Shown piece after piece: positions 35,236 to 44,287 of a DNA stretch of 64,000 nt. The stretch is from JADJOY01 sp964450125 (GTDB lineage: Bacteria > JADJOY01). Below the pieces are notes generated by a model. The model saw nothing but the letters and a program-made list of their open reading frames with translations, searched no databases and was not told the DNA's origin. Every line of letters begins with the position of its first letter. Positions within the stretch are counted from its first letter, which is position 1. The stretch lies in contig CAYVDO010000001.1 of assembly GCA_964450125.1 (NCBI GenBank), forward strand, positions 1-64,000. Reading direction: 5' to 3'. The position numbers were made by a program, and so were the translations under genes.

Positions 35236-36201
35236 TCACGCGGCCTGGCGGGTGGGCTCGTTCCCGCCGACGGCGGCGAGTGAGCGACTGCGTACGAGCG
35301 AGATCCAGATCGATCCGCCGAGCAATGCCGCGATGACTAGCAACGAAACCGCCGGCGGCACCTTCACCACGTCGACGAGCGACATCTTGGCACCCACGAA
35401 CACCAGCACCGCGGCGAGTCCCACCTTGAGGTAGGCGAAGCGTTGCACCATGTCGGCCAGCACGAAGAAGAGCGAGCGGAGGCCGAGGATCGCGAAGATG
35501 TTGGACGTGAACACGATGAACGGGTCGCGGGTGATGGCGAAGATCGCGGGAATCGAGTCGAGGGCGAACACCACGTCCGTGAACTCCACGAGCATCAGCG
35601 ACAGGAAGAGCGGCGTGCCCACGCGCTTGCCGTTCTCGCGGGTCCAGAAGCGCTCGCCGTCGAATCGCTCGGTGGAAGGGACGAGTTTTCTCACCAGCTT
35701 GAGCGCGGCGCTGTCCTCGAATCGCTGCTCCTGGCCGCGCTGGCGGAAGAGCTTGATGCCGGTGAGGATGAGGAACGCGCCGAAGACGTAGATCAGCCAA
35801 TGGAAGCGCGCGAGCATCGCGGCGCCGGCGAAGATCATCACGGCGCGCAGCACCAGGGCGCTCAGGATGCCCCAGAAGAGCACCCGGTGCTGGTAGAGCG
35901 CGGGGATGCGGAGCGTCGAGAAGATCACGACGAAGACGAAGATGTTGTCGATCGAGAGCGATTTCTCGATCAGATACCCGGTCAGGAACTCGATGCCCGG
36001 CTGCGCGCCGAACGCCCACCACACGCCAGCATTGAAGATCAGTGCCAGCGTGATCCAGACGGCGCTCCACGTGAGCGCCTCACGGAATCCGACGATGTGG
36101 GATTTGCGGTGGAAGACGCCCAGGTCGAGGGCGAGCATGACCATGACGAAACCGATGAAACCGATCCAGAGCCCGGGACTTCCGATGGTGGTGGGGGGCA
36201 T
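35236..36201 (-). CDS. TerC/Alx-family membrane protein
   Basis: A 321-residue TerC-family protein with about nine helices. Signature residues are present: LALDLGVFHRK near 23-33, SLSIDNIFVFVVIF near 81-94 and VEFTDVVFALDSIPA near 198-212, with acidic residues in helices as in Alx, a manganese exporter in E. coli. AGGAG lies before the ATG. It is the last gene of a five-gene operon and follows the antiporter by 27 bases, too close for a yybP-ykoY riboswitch. Confidence 0.9.
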   Translation of the reverse strand: MPPTTIGSPGLWIGFIGFVMVMLALDLGVFHRKSHIVGFREALTWSAVWITLALIFNAGVWWAFGAQPGIEFLTGYLIEKSLSIDNIFVFVVIFSTLRIPALYQHRVLFWGILSALVLRAVMIFAGAAMLARFHWLIYVFGAFLILTGIKLFRQRGQEQRFEDSAALKLVRKLVPSTERFDGERFWTRENGKRVGTPLFLSLMLVEFTDVVFALDSIPAIFAITRDPFIVFTSNIFAILGLRSLFFVLADMVQRFAYLKVGLAAVLVFVGAKMSLVDVVKVPPAVSLLVIAALLGGSIWISLVRSRSLAAVGGNEPTRQAA

Positions 36202-36228
36202 GAAGCTCTCCTGGGGACCGCCGTTCGC

Positions 36229-36903
36229 TCAGCGGGTGGTGCTCGCCAACAGCTTCTTGACGATCACGATGAATAGACCGGTGAGGATGAGATTGAGGGC
36301 CAACGACAACGTCGCCGCGCTGACCATGGGGCCGCCGATGCCGTAGCCGATCGAGACGACCAGCACTCCGGCCCCGACCTCGCCGCGGGGCCACATGCCG
36401 ACGCACAGCGCCAGCCGCTCGCGCCAGCTCACCTCGGACCGGTAACAGAACAGCGGGAACATCTTGCCGAGGTTCGCCAGCACGGTCAGCGCGATCACGT
36501 GCAGCGCGAGCAGCTGCCAGGTGATGCCCCCGGCGCCGCCTAGCTCGATGCGGGGCATCGACAGGCCCACCAGCAGCATGAACACGGCGGAGATCGCCGT
36601 CGACACTCGCTGCTCATTGGGTTGCTCGGGCCCTTCCTGATGCCCTTCTCGGGCGTCGTCCCGGTGCGGGTCCTGTCCGGCGGGACGCGCCAGGATGCAG
36701 CCGAGCACGAAGGCCGGCAGCAACACTTCGATGTGGATGGGCACGCTGTCGTCGACCAGCAGGCTGCCACGGTGGACTAGCTCGGACACCGCGGTGATCG
36801 CCGCGGCGTACCCGAGCACCCACGGCCAGGTGACCGGCCAGCGGACCGCGTGGAGGTAACGCCACGCGATCCACACCTGCGCCGCCATGATGAAGATGAT
36901 GAT
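36229..36903 (-). pseudogene. C-terminal part of cation/proton antiporter
   Basis: The C-terminal half of a monovalent cation/proton antiporter (CPA type), about 225 residues: MAAQVWIAWRYLH, then helices around VLGYAAAIT, VLLPAFVLGCI, VFMLLVGLSMP, and the final VSIGYGIGG and ILTGLFIVIVKKL. Upstream, the native frame (Ile-rich, IIIFIM) is lost in a foreign-looking segment at 36904. It pairs with the N-terminal part at 37030-37516; the two are in different frames as assembled. In the true genome it may be intact or interrupted by an insertion. Confidence 0.75.
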
Positions 36904-37019
36904 GCCGGTTCAGGCTCACTCCCTCCCATCAGCAATGCCACTGTTCTTTCTCTTAAAAATGCCACTGCTACTGAAAAATTCACCGCCCACCCTCCAAGGT
37001 TCGGCGAAGCCAGCCTGGT
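36904..37019. other. AT-richer foreign-looking segment at gap edge
   Basis: About 115 bases, roughly half GC by eye, against the two-thirds GC of the flanks. It separates the two halves of the antiporter gene and runs into the N gap. It holds a direct repeat AATGCCACTG at 36934-36943 and 36958-36967. It may be the end of a repetitive element that broke the assembly, or a contaminating read. Confidence 0.6.
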
Positions 37020-37029
37020 NNNNNNNNNN
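37020..37029. other. assembly gap (10 N)
   Basis: Ten undefined bases within the antiporter gene; real length unknown. Confidence 0.99.
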
Positions 37030-37516
37030 CCACGATCATCATCTTGAGCGGGATCATGAGCAGGACGGTGTCGAGGTCGTCGAAGATCGCGAGCACGCGC
37101 GCCTTGCGGAACAGCCAGGTCGCCGACAGACCCGCCGCTGCCAGCATCGAGAACAGCACGCCAGCCGACGTCGGCGCGGCGAAGCGTCCGGCCAGCAGGG
37201 CCTCCTTCCACGTCTCCCAGCTCGTCAGGCTCCCCGGACCGCCCATCACCGCGACGAAGTAGACGGCGCAGAAGATCCACGGGAACGCCGCGGCGGTCGC
37301 GGCGATGGCGTAGTCGATCCCGTAGGGACGCAGGTTCGAACGATCGATGTCGAACTCGTAGCCGACGTGGATCATCAGGAAGGCGAGGCACAGCATGGTG
37401 GCGGCGGTGAGCCACGGCCGGAGCGCGAGCCACGCCTCGGGCGCCCATGCGGGACCGAGCTGGGAGCCCGCCATGCCGAGTACCAACAGCAGCGAGAACG
37501 CCAGGACCTTGCGCAT
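37030..37516 (-). pseudogene. N-terminal part of cation/proton antiporter
   Basis: The N-terminal 160 residues of the antiporter: a leading hydrophobic segment, FLMIHVGYEFDID near 45-57 (an acidic residue in the helix as in NhaP/Kef-type carriers), FAAPTSAGVLFSMLAAAG near 110-127, and IFDDLDTVLLMIPLKMMIV at the gap, the segment where Kef/Nha proteins have their ion-binding Asp pair. It is 49 bases after the Ca/Na antiporter gene. Together with 36229-36903 it would give a protein of roughly 390-400 residues. Confidence 0.78.
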
Positions 37517-37565
37517 CGTCGGGGCCTCCCCGGGGTGGGTGTGCCCCGGCTACGAGGGATCGGGG

Positions 37566-38639
37566 TCAGGAACGGCCCTTCCACCACGAATGGCCGGCCA
37601 GGACCACGATCGTGACCGCCGTGATCGGCAAGACCCAGGCCGTCATGAGCGCGGTGAAGCCGTGCAGGGCATCGTGCTCCTGGGCGGCGAGGATCAAGAA
37701 CGCGGTGTACGCGACGTAGTAGGCGACGAACAACGCACCTTCCCAGCGCGCGAGGTGCCCGCTGGTGAAGAACAGCGGCAGGCACGCCACCGCGACCGCG
37801 ATCATGACCGGCACGTCGATGGCCACCATCGCCGGACTCACGGTCAGCCCCGTCCCCGACAGCAGCCCGGCGAAACCGAGGATCGCGAGGAGGTTGTAGA
37901 TATTGCTGCCGACGACGTTGCCGATGGCGATGTCTCGCTGGCCCCGGACCGTCGCGACGATGGAGGTGGCGACCTCGGGCAGCGACGTCCCGGCGGCGAC
38001 GATCGTGAGGCCGATGACCGCCTCGCTCACCCCCCACGACTGGGCGATCGCGATGGCACCCTGCACCAGCCACCGAGCCCCGAGGACGAGGGCGCCGAGT
38101 CCGGCGGCGATGAACGCGAGGTCGACCTTCCAGCTTCCGCCGGGCTTCTCGGCGGGAGCGCCAGAGGCGGCGGACGCGGCGGCCGATTCGCGGCGGCTCT
38201 GCCAGATCGAGGTCGAGGTGTAGGCCGCGATGCCGGTGAGCAGCACGGCAGCCTCGGCGCGTCCGATCGTGCCGTCGCGCACGAGCCAGAGCAGCGCCAG
38301 TGACGCCGCGATCATGATCGGTACCTCGCGGCGGATGATCTGGGACGTCACCGCGAGCGGCGTGATCACCGCGCACACGCCGAGGATGAACAGCACGTTG
38401 AAGATGTTGCTCCCCACGACGTTGGCGACCGCGATGTCCGTCTGGCCCTTCAAGGCGGCCATCGTGCTCACCACCAACTCGGGAGTGCTGGTCCCGTACG
38501 CCACGACGGTCAGTCCGATCACGAGCGGCGAGATGCCGGCGCGAGCGGCCACCTTCGACGAGCCGCGCACCAGGGATTCGGCGCCGGCGAAGAGCAGCGC
38601 GAGGCCGAGAACGAACAGGAGGAACACGGTGAGTGTCAT
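37566..38639 (-). CDS. calcium/sodium antiporter (CaCA family)
   Basis: A 357-residue member of the YrbG/CaCA exchanger family. Both inverted alpha repeats are clear: SPLVIGLTVVAYGTSTPEL near 36-54 with NVVGSNIFN near 73-81, and AVIGLTIVAAGTSLPEV near 206-222 with NVVGSNIYN near 240-248. These hold the paired Glu and Asn/Ser ion ligands. About ten helices. It lies 49 bases downstream of ftsH on the same strand and is part of the stress-like operon. Confidence 0.93.
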   Translation of the reverse strand: MTLTVFLLFVLGLALLFAGAESLVRGSSKVAARAGISPLVIGLTVVAYGTSTPELVVSTMAALKGQTDIAVANVVGSNIFNVLFILGVCAVITPLAVTSQIIRREVPIMIAASLALLWLVRDGTIGRAEAAVLLTGIAAYTSTSIWQSRRESAAASAASGAPAEKPGGSWKVDLAFIAAGLGALVLGARWLVQGAIAIAQSWGVSEAVIGLTIVAAGTSLPEVATSIVATVRGQRDIAIGNVVGSNIYNLLAILGFAGLLSGTGLTVSPAMVAIDVPVMIAVAVACLPLFFTSGHLARWEGALFVAYYVAYTAFLILAAQEHDALHGFTALMTAWVLPITAVTIVVLAGHSWWKGRS

Positions 38640-38688
38640 ACGAGCCTCGTCGAGGTGAGCACGTGTGGGCGAGCCAGGCTAGGCCCGC

Positions 38689-40578
38689 TCAGGTCGCAGG
38701 CCGTCCGGTGCACGCCGCCAGATCGAGCCGCTCGGTCATCGGGGGGGCGGCGCCCTCCATCTTCGACAGGAACGGCACCAGCTCGCGCTCGTCCAGCGTC
38801 TCGCGGCTCAGCAGCGCGCTGGCGCTCGCTTCGAGGACGTCCCGTCGCGCTTCGAGGATGGCGCGCGCCCGCTCGAACGAGGTGCGCACGATCCCGCGCA
38901 CCGCGCAGTCGATCTCGCGGGCCGTCTCCTCGCTGTAGTTCCGGCCCTGCATCGCGATCGCGGCCGGGCCGAGGAAGCCTTGTGGCTCGCGGTCGTAAAC
39001 GACGTGTCCCAGCTCGGGGACCATGCCGAAGCGGGTGACCATGCTGCGCGCGATGTCGGTGGCGCGGGCCAGGTCGTCCGCTGCGCCGGTGGAGAGGTGT
39101 CCGAACACCAGGTGCTCGGCGGCGCGTCCGCCCAACAGCACCGCCATCTTGCCCTCGAGCTCCTCGCGGGTCATGAGGAACCGGTCCTCGGTGGGGCGCT
39201 GGATCGTGTAGCCGAGCGCTCCGATGCCGCGCGGGATGATCGAAACCTTGTGCACCGCGTCGCTGCCCGGCTGCGCGGCGGCGACCAGCGCGTGGCCCAT
39301 CTCGTGGTACGCGACGACCTTGCGCTCGCGCGGGTTGAGCAGGCGGTTCTTCTTCTCGAGGCCTGCGACGATGCGCTCGATGGCGGCGGTGAAGTCCGCC
39401 ATCGACACGGTCTCGGACTTCCGGCGCGTCGCGACCAGCGCCGCCTCGTTGACGAGGTTGGCGAGGTCGGCGCCTGTGAACCCCGGCGTGAGCTGCGCCA
39501 CTTGGTCGGGGTCGAGGTCGGCCGCAGCGACGATCTTCTTCAGGTGGACGCGCAGGATCTGCGCGCGTCCCACGCGGTCGGGGCGGTCGACCAGCACCTG
39601 GCGATCGAAGCGGCCGGCCCGCAACAGCGCCGGATCGAGGATCTCGGGGCGGTTGGTCGCAGCCAACAGCACGATGCCCGAGGCCGGATCGAAACCGTCC
39701 ATCTCGACGAGAAGCTGGTTGAGCGTCTGCTCCTTTTCGTCGTGCCCCCCGAGCATGCCCCCCGCATTACGTGCGCGGCCGAGGGCGTCGAGCTCGTCGA
39801 CGAAGATGATGCACGGCGCCTGCTGGCGCGCCTGCTCGAAGAGATCGCGTACCCGCGCCGCGCCGACGCCCACGAACATCTCCACGAACTCGGAGCCGCT
39901 GATCGAGAAGAACGGCACGCCAGCCTCACCGGCGACGGCACGCGCGAGCAGCGTCTTGCCGGTGCCGGGAGGACCGACCAGCAGCACGCCCTTGGGCATG
40001 CGCGCGCCGAGGCGGCCGTGGTCCTTGGGCTCGCGCAGGAACGCCACGATCTCCTCGAGCTCGACCCTGGCCTCGTCGACGCCCGCGACGTCACGGAAGG
40101 TGACCTTCGTGTCGGTCTCGACGTAGACCTTGGCCTTGCTCTTGCCGATCGAGAGCAGCCCGCCGCCCGCGCCCATCTTGCCGGCGAATCGCTTCATGAT
40201 GAACGCCCACACGCCAAAGAAGACCAGCACGGGCACGATCCACGACAAGAGCGTAGGCAAGAGCCGGCTTTCGATGCGCGCCGAGTAGGTGACGCCGTGC
40301 TTGCTCAGCTCCTGCGACAGGTCGGTCTCGACGCGCGTGGTCACGAACCGGCGCTTCGCCACCGGTGCCGACTCCTTCATCTCGCCTTGGATCGTGTCGG
40401 TGCCGATCACCACCTCTTTGACGTGCCCCTCACGCAGCCGTTGCTCGAACTCGCTGTACGGAATCGGCTCCACGAACTGGGATTGCATCCAGACATCGTG
40501 GATCGTGACGATGCCCAGCGCGGCGATCAGGAAGTACACGACGTTGAAGCGGACGCTCTTGGGGTTCATCGGGGACAT
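38689..40578 (-). CDS. ftsH: FtsH-type AAA+ membrane metalloprotease
   Basis: A 629-residue FtsH. Two membrane helices (about 12-30 and 108-127) flank a short periplasmic domain; then Walker A GPPGTGKT at 202-209, Walker B CIIFVDELD at 256-264, the second region of homology around ATNRPEILDPALLRAGRFD, and the zinc motif HEMGH at 425-429 (housekeeping copies usually read HEAGH). FtsH degrades damaged membrane proteins and regulators. GGAG precedes the chosen ATG. Gene context (ribosome hibernation factor upstream, ion antiporters downstream) suggests an accessory stress copy rather than the housekeeping one. Confidence 0.93.
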   Translation of the reverse strand: MSPMNPKSVRFNVVYFLIAALGIVTIHDVWMQSQFVEPIPYSEFEQRLREGHVKEVVIGTDTIQGEMKESAPVAKRRFVTTRVETDLSQELSKHGVTYSARIESRLLPTLLSWIVPVLVFFGVWAFIMKRFAGKMGAGGGLLSIGKSKAKVYVETDTKVTFRDVAGVDEARVELEEIVAFLREPKDHGRLGARMPKGVLLVGPPGTGKTLLARAVAGEAGVPFFSISGSEFVEMFVGVGAARVRDLFEQARQQAPCIIFVDELDALGRARNAGGMLGGHDEKEQTLNQLLVEMDGFDPASGIVLLAATNRPEILDPALLRAGRFDRQVLVDRPDRVGRAQILRVHLKKIVAAADLDPDQVAQLTPGFTGADLANLVNEAALVATRRKSETVSMADFTAAIERIVAGLEKKNRLLNPRERKVVAYHEMGHALVAAAQPGSDAVHKVSIIPRGIGALGYTIQRPTEDRFLMTREELEGKMAVLLGGRAAEHLVFGHLSTGAADDLARATDIARSMVTRFGMVPELGHVVYDREPQGFLGPAAIAMQGRNYSEETAREIDCAVRGIVRTSFERARAILEARRDVLEASASALLSRETLDERELVPFLSKMEGAAPPMTERLDLAACTGRPAT

Positions 40579-40616
40579 CTTCGTGCTCCGGTTGGCTGGT
40601 GATGTTCGGATCGAGC

Positions 40617-40955
40617 TCAGCGGGCCGCGCTCGCCTTCGCGCGTGTAGTGCGGGGCTCGCGGCTCAGCGAGCGCGCCACCGCGCGCCCGGCGCGATCCGC
40701 GGCGTCGGAGATCGCCGCATAGAGGTCCGTGTGGCGGGTCTCGATGTGGACGTCGCGGGGGGCGTCCAGCCGGACCTCGAGGCGGCAGGTCTTGTCGACG
40801 CCGCCGCGCTCGGGACCGTTCGAGTCGCCGATCGACACGCGCACGGCGCGCACGCGCTCGTCGAAGCGACCGAGCGCGAAGTGCAGACGGCGCTCGGTGT
40901 GCACCCGAATGGCTTCGGTCGGCTCGATTCCTCGGTCTCGGATCTCGACTCGCAC
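40617..40955 (-). CDS. HPF/RaiA-like ribosome-associated protein
   Basis: A 112-residue basic protein resembling the short HPF/RaiA/YfiA family, which binds ribosomes in stationary or stressed cells. It begins VEIRDRGIEPTEAIRVHTERRL, as in the family, and has the beta-strand block CRLEVRLDAPRDVHIE and an AISDAADRAGRAVARSL helix. The GTG at 40955 follows GGAGG. It is the first gene of the operon with ftsH 38 bases downstream. A TTGACA hexamer at 41064-41059 (minus strand) could be its -35, but I see no good -10. Confidence 0.78.
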   Translation of the reverse strand: MRVEIRDRGIEPTEAIRVHTERRLHFALGRFDERVRAVRVSIGDSNGPERGGVDKTCRLEVRLDAPRDVHIETRHTDLYAAISDAADRAGRAVARSLSREPRTTRAKASAAR

Positions 40956-41145
40956 GGGGCCCTCCCTTCGGTGATTAAGGTTCGTACGTCGGTGATTTCC
41001 GATGCGCGGCGGCAACCTATGGATCGAGCCAGACATCCACAAATAGAAAGTTTGGCTCTGTCAAATCGAAATAAACGATGGCTGCCGTCCAGCGCCGAAT
41101 TGGACTACGCCGTCGAAGCTGCTTCACTCTCGGACGAGGTCGACG

Positions 41146-41526
41146 ATGCCCTGGGACCTGAGCGTTCACACCGATTCGCGCTTCGTCGTGGTGCGCTTCG
41201 TGGGAAATGTTCCGCCCGCGGAGCTTCGTGCAGCTCTCGACGCCACGATCGTAGCGATGCAGAGCTGCGGCACGGAGGCCTGTCTGGGAGATTGCAGCGA
41301 GCTCCAAGGCGGCCATTCCATCGTCGACCTCTATGGTCTCGTCGAGGTCCTCGCGGCGCGATGGTCTGGCCCGCTCGAGGAGGCGGTGTTGATGCCGCAG
41401 CGGGCGGAAGGTCAGGAGGACGTGCGCTTCTGGGAGAACGCGTGCGTGAATCGGGGCTTGAACGTGCGTGTCTTCGCAGATCGCGCCAGCGCTGTCGCTT
41501 GGCTGAGCGATTCGGCATCTGGCTGA
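41146..41526 (+). CDS. small SpoIIAA/STAS-like protein
   Basis: A 126-residue soluble protein with alternating strands and helices, opening WDLSVHTDSRFVVVRFVGNVP and ending LNVRVFADRASAVAWL, the pattern of SpoIIAA-like/STAS-fold proteins that lack kinase partners. A conserved phospho-Ser motif is not evident. Divergent from the HPF-ftsH operon across a 190-base AT-richer gap. Confidence 0.62.
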   Translation: MPWDLSVHTDSRFVVVRFVGNVPPAELRAALDATIVAMQSCGTEACLGDCSELQGGHSIVDLYGLVEVLAARWSGPLEEAVLMPQRAEGQEDVRFWENACVNRGLNVRVFADRASAVAWLSDSASG

Positions 41527-41558
41527 GAGGCGCGGCTCGTGCGAGCTCGGAGGTGTGC

Positions 41559-41831
41559 GTGCTCTTTCTCGTGATCGAGCATTTCCGCGGCGGTGACCCG
41601 GTGCCCGTCTGCGCTCGCTTCCGCGAGCACGGGCGAATGGCTCCCGAGGGATTGGCGTACCTCGGAAGCTGGGTGACGGAGGATCTCCGGCGCTGCTACC
41701 AGGTCATGGAATGCGACGATCCCGCATTCCTCGAGGACTGGATGGATGCGTGGAGGGACCTGGTCGAGTTCGAAGTGGTGCCCGTGCTCGCGTCCGCGCA
41801 AGCCGCGGCCGTGGTCGCCGAGCGCGGGTAG
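41559..41831 (+). CDS. DUF3303 small protein
   Basis: A 90-residue protein matching DUF3303: FLVIEHFRGGDPVPVCARFREHGRM, then YLGSWV and CYQVMECDDPAFLEDWM, ending VEFEVVPV. The GTG at 41559 is chosen because GGAGG lies five bases upstream. It follows the STAS-like gene by 32 bases. Function unknown; the ferredoxin-like dimeric alpha-beta barrel fold is expected. Confidence 0.82.
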   Translation: MLFLVIEHFRGGDPVPVCARFREHGRMAPEGLAYLGSWVTEDLRRCYQVMECDDPAFLEDWMDAWRDLVEFEVVPVLASAQAAAVVAERG

Positions 41832-41879
41832 TCGCCGCGGCGCCGGCACGCGCAGCGGGATCGAGTAGGCTCTCGCGCG

Positions 41880-42779
41880 ATGGAATGGCTCAACTACCAC
41901 CACTTGCTCTACTTCTGGGTGGTTGCTCGCGAAGGCAGCATCGCCAAAGCGACGCGCGAGCTGCGTCTGGCGCAGCCCACCATCAGTGGCCAGTTGCGGA
42001 TGCTGGAGCGCTCTCTCGGCACCAAGCTCCTGCGCCGCGAAGGGCGCGGGCTGGTGCTCACGGACATGGGACAGATCGTGTATCGCTACGCCGACGAGAT
42101 CTTCTCCATCGGCCGCGAGCTCATCGACACGATCAAGGATCGTCCGACCGGCCGGCCGTTGCGGTTCACGGTGGGAATCGCCGACGCGATTCCCAAGCTG
42201 GTCGCATATCGCCTCATCGAAGCGGCGCTCAAGCTCCCGGAGCCGGTGGCGCTGGTGTGTCGCGAGGATCAACCGGAACGGTTGCTCGGGCAGCTCGCGC
42301 TCCACGAGCTCGACTTGGTGATCTCCGATGGCCCGCTGCCGGCGGGTGTGAGTGTGCGTGCTTTCAATCACTTGTTGGGTGAGTGCGGCGTGGCGTTTCA
42401 TGCCGCGCCGGAGCTCGCGAAGAAGCTGCGCAAGGGATTTCCGCGGTCGCTTCACGGCGCACCGATGCTCATGCCGAGTGAGCACACCAGCCTGCGGCGC
42501 GCGCTGGAGCAATGGTTCGACGCGCTCGGGATTCGGCCGCGTACGGTGGCCGAGTTCGACGACACCGCACTGCTCAAGACCTTCGGTCAGTCGGGATTGG
42601 GTGTGTTTCCAGTGTCGCAGGTGATCGAGAACGAGGCGATGAGGCAGTACGGCTCGCGGCGGATCGGTGCCACCGACGACGTGCGCGAACGCTTCTACGC
42701 AATCTCGGCGGAGCGCAGGCTCAAGCACCCGGCGGTGGTTGCGATCTGCGATCTCGCCCGCGAGAAGCTGTTCGGCTGA
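41880..42779 (+). CDS. nhaR: LysR-type regulator, NhaR-like
   Basis: A 299-residue LysR-family regulator. The N-terminal helix-turn-helix starts EWLNYHHLLYFWVVAREGSIA and includes AQPTISGQLRMLE near 37-49, which is the NhaR form of the domain. The effector domain has the family block HLLGECGVAFHAAPELA. NhaR activates Na+/H+ antiporter genes in response to sodium in E. coli. Here it sits about 0.9 kb from the promoter of an operon with two cation antiporters, though no nhaA is in view. Confidence 0.88.
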   Translation: MEWLNYHHLLYFWVVAREGSIAKATRELRLAQPTISGQLRMLERSLGTKLLRREGRGLVLTDMGQIVYRYADEIFSIGRELIDTIKDRPTGRPLRFTVGIADAIPKLVAYRLIEAALKLPEPVALVCREDQPERLLGQLALHELDLVISDGPLPAGVSVRAFNHLLGECGVAFHAAPELAKKLRKGFPRSLHGAPMLMPSEHTSLRRALEQWFDALGIRPRTVAEFDDTALLKTFGQSGLGVFPVSQVIENEAMRQYGSRRIGATDDVRERFYAISAERRLKHPAVVAICDLAREKLFG

Positions 42780-42801
42780 CGCCGGACACGGCGGGGCGCG
42801 G

Positions 42802-43842
42802 ATGGCGGTGAAGCGAGTGGTGGTCCGCCGTCCCGGGGCTTGGGACCGGCTCGAGGTGGAGCAGGCGAACTCCGCTCCGGTCGGCGCCGGCGACGTGCGC
42901 ATCGCGGTGGCTGCCGCAGGTGTCAACTTCGCGGACGTCGCGGTGCGGATGGGGCTCTACTCGTCCGCGAAGAAATACGTCGGCTGGCCGATCACGCCGG
43001 GATTCGAGGTGGCAGGGCGCGTCGCCGAGCTCGGTGCCGGCGTCTCCGATCTCGTCGTCGGCGACGAGGTCGTCGCCGCCACGCGTTTCGGCGGTTACGC
43101 GAGCGAGCTGGTGGTTCCGCGTCACCAGGTGTGGCGGCGGCCGTCGCGAATCGAGGCGCTGCGCGCCGCCGGGTTCCCCGCGGTGGCAGCCACCGCGTAT
43201 TTCGCGCTCTTCGATCTCGTGCACCCGCGCGCTGGCGACACGCTGCTGATCCACTCCGCCGCAGGGGGCGTGGGCGGGATGTTGGTTCAGCTCGGCAAGC
43301 TCGCGGGTACTCGCGTGATCGGTGTGGTGGGGGCGAGCCACAAGGTGGAAATCGTCCGTGATCTGGGTGCCGATGCTGTGATCGACAGGAGCCATGTCGA
43401 TCTGTGGAGCGAGGCCCGCCGTCTCAGCCCGCGCGGCTACGACGCGATCTTCGACGCCAACGGCGTCGCTACGCTGGCCGAGAGCTATCGACACTTGGCG
43501 GCTCCGGGGAAGCTCGTGGTCTATGGATTCGCCACGATGCTGCCGCGCGGTGGCGGCCGGCCGAGCTATCCGAAATTGGCGTGGGATTGGTTGCGCACGC
43601 CGCGCTTCGATCCACTCGACATGACCACCCGGAACCGCAGCGTCCTCGCCTTCAACCTCTCGTATCTCTTCGACGAACACGAGCGCTTGGCGGCGGGCAT
43701 GGTCAAGCTCTTGGAATGGCTCGATTCGGGCGCGATCCGTGCGCCATCCGTCACGGCTTTCCCGCTCGAGCGCGTGGACGACGCGCACCGCGCGCTCGAG
43801 TCGGGCAACACCACCGGCAAGCTGGTGCTCACGATGGGATGA
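42802..43842 (+). CDS. zinc-free quinone oxidoreductase/VAT-1-like MDR protein
   Basis: A 346-residue medium-chain dehydrogenase/reductase. It has AAGVNFADVAVRMGLY near 34-49 and GFEVAGRV of quinone reductase relatives, the NADP-binding SAAGGVGGMLVQLGK near 154-168 and a conserved DANGV after the Rossmann fold. Cysteine zinc ligands are absent, as in QOR/VAT-1. It follows nhaR by 22 bases. Substrate uncertain; probable NADPH:quinone oxidoreductase. Confidence 0.87.
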   Translation: MAVKRVVVRRPGAWDRLEVEQANSAPVGAGDVRIAVAAAGVNFADVAVRMGLYSSAKKYVGWPITPGFEVAGRVAELGAGVSDLVVGDEVVAATRFGGYASELVVPRHQVWRRPSRIEALRAAGFPAVAATAYFALFDLVHPRAGDTLLIHSAAGGVGGMLVQLGKLAGTRVIGVVGASHKVEIVRDLGADAVIDRSHVDLWSEARRLSPRGYDAIFDANGVATLAESYRHLAAPGKLVVYGFATMLPRGGGRPSYPKLAWDWLRTPRFDPLDMTTRNRSVLAFNLSYLFDEHERLAAGMVKLLEWLDSGAIRAPSVTAFPLERVDDAHRALESGNTTGKLVLTMG

Positions 43843-43861
43843 ACCTCGCGCGTGGGGGTGC

Positions 43862-44287
43862 TCAGACTTCGATCGTCGCTTCCAATGAGATCTCGACGTT
43901 CAGTGCACGGGAGACGACGCACCCAGCCTTCGCTCCTTCGACGATCGCGCGCACTTTGTCGGCATCGCCGCCTGGCACTCGGACCGTGGCGCTCAGGTGG
44001 CTCCTCGTGATGGTCGGTCTTCCTTCGACGGGCTCCATCGTGATGGTGCAGGCCGCGTCGACGCTCCCGGGCGCGAAGCCCGCGCGTTCGAGCTCGGCAG
44101 AAGTCGCCATCGCGAAGCATCCCGCGTGTGCCGCTGCGATCAGCTCCTCGGGATTGGTGCCGCGTTCGTCGCCGAAGCGGGTGACGAAGGAGTAGGGCGT
44201 GCTGGTGAGCACGCCGCTGTCGCTCGCGAGGGTGCCTTTGCCGGTCTTGAGCCCGCCGGTCCACGTCGCTGAGGCCTTGCGTTTCAT
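43862..44287 (-). CDS. OsmC-family peroxiredoxin
   Basis: A 141-residue OsmC protein that reduces organic hydroperoxides. The two active cysteines are in AAHAGCFAMATSAEL (near 53-67) and AKAGCVVSRAL (near 118-128), with the Arg and Glu partners upstream (TRFGDERGTNPEEL). Length is normal. Convergent with the MDR gene. Confidence 0.92.
   Translation of the reverse strand: MKRKASATWTGGLKTGKGTLASDSGVLTSTPYSFVTRFGDERGTNPEELIAAAHAGCFAMATSAELERAGFAPGSVDAACTITMEPVEGRPTITRSHLSATVRVPGGDADKVRAIVEGAKAGCVVSRALNVEISLEATIEV

Noticed and set aside
36202..36228. yybP-ykoY manganese riboswitch before terC
   Set aside because: Only 27 bases separate terC from the upstream gene, too short for the aptamer.
41041..41080. 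Heat-shock (sigma-32) promoter for the hpf-ftsH operon
   Set aside because: TTGACA is present on the minus strand, but no CCCCAT-like or TATAAT-like partner lies at the right distance.
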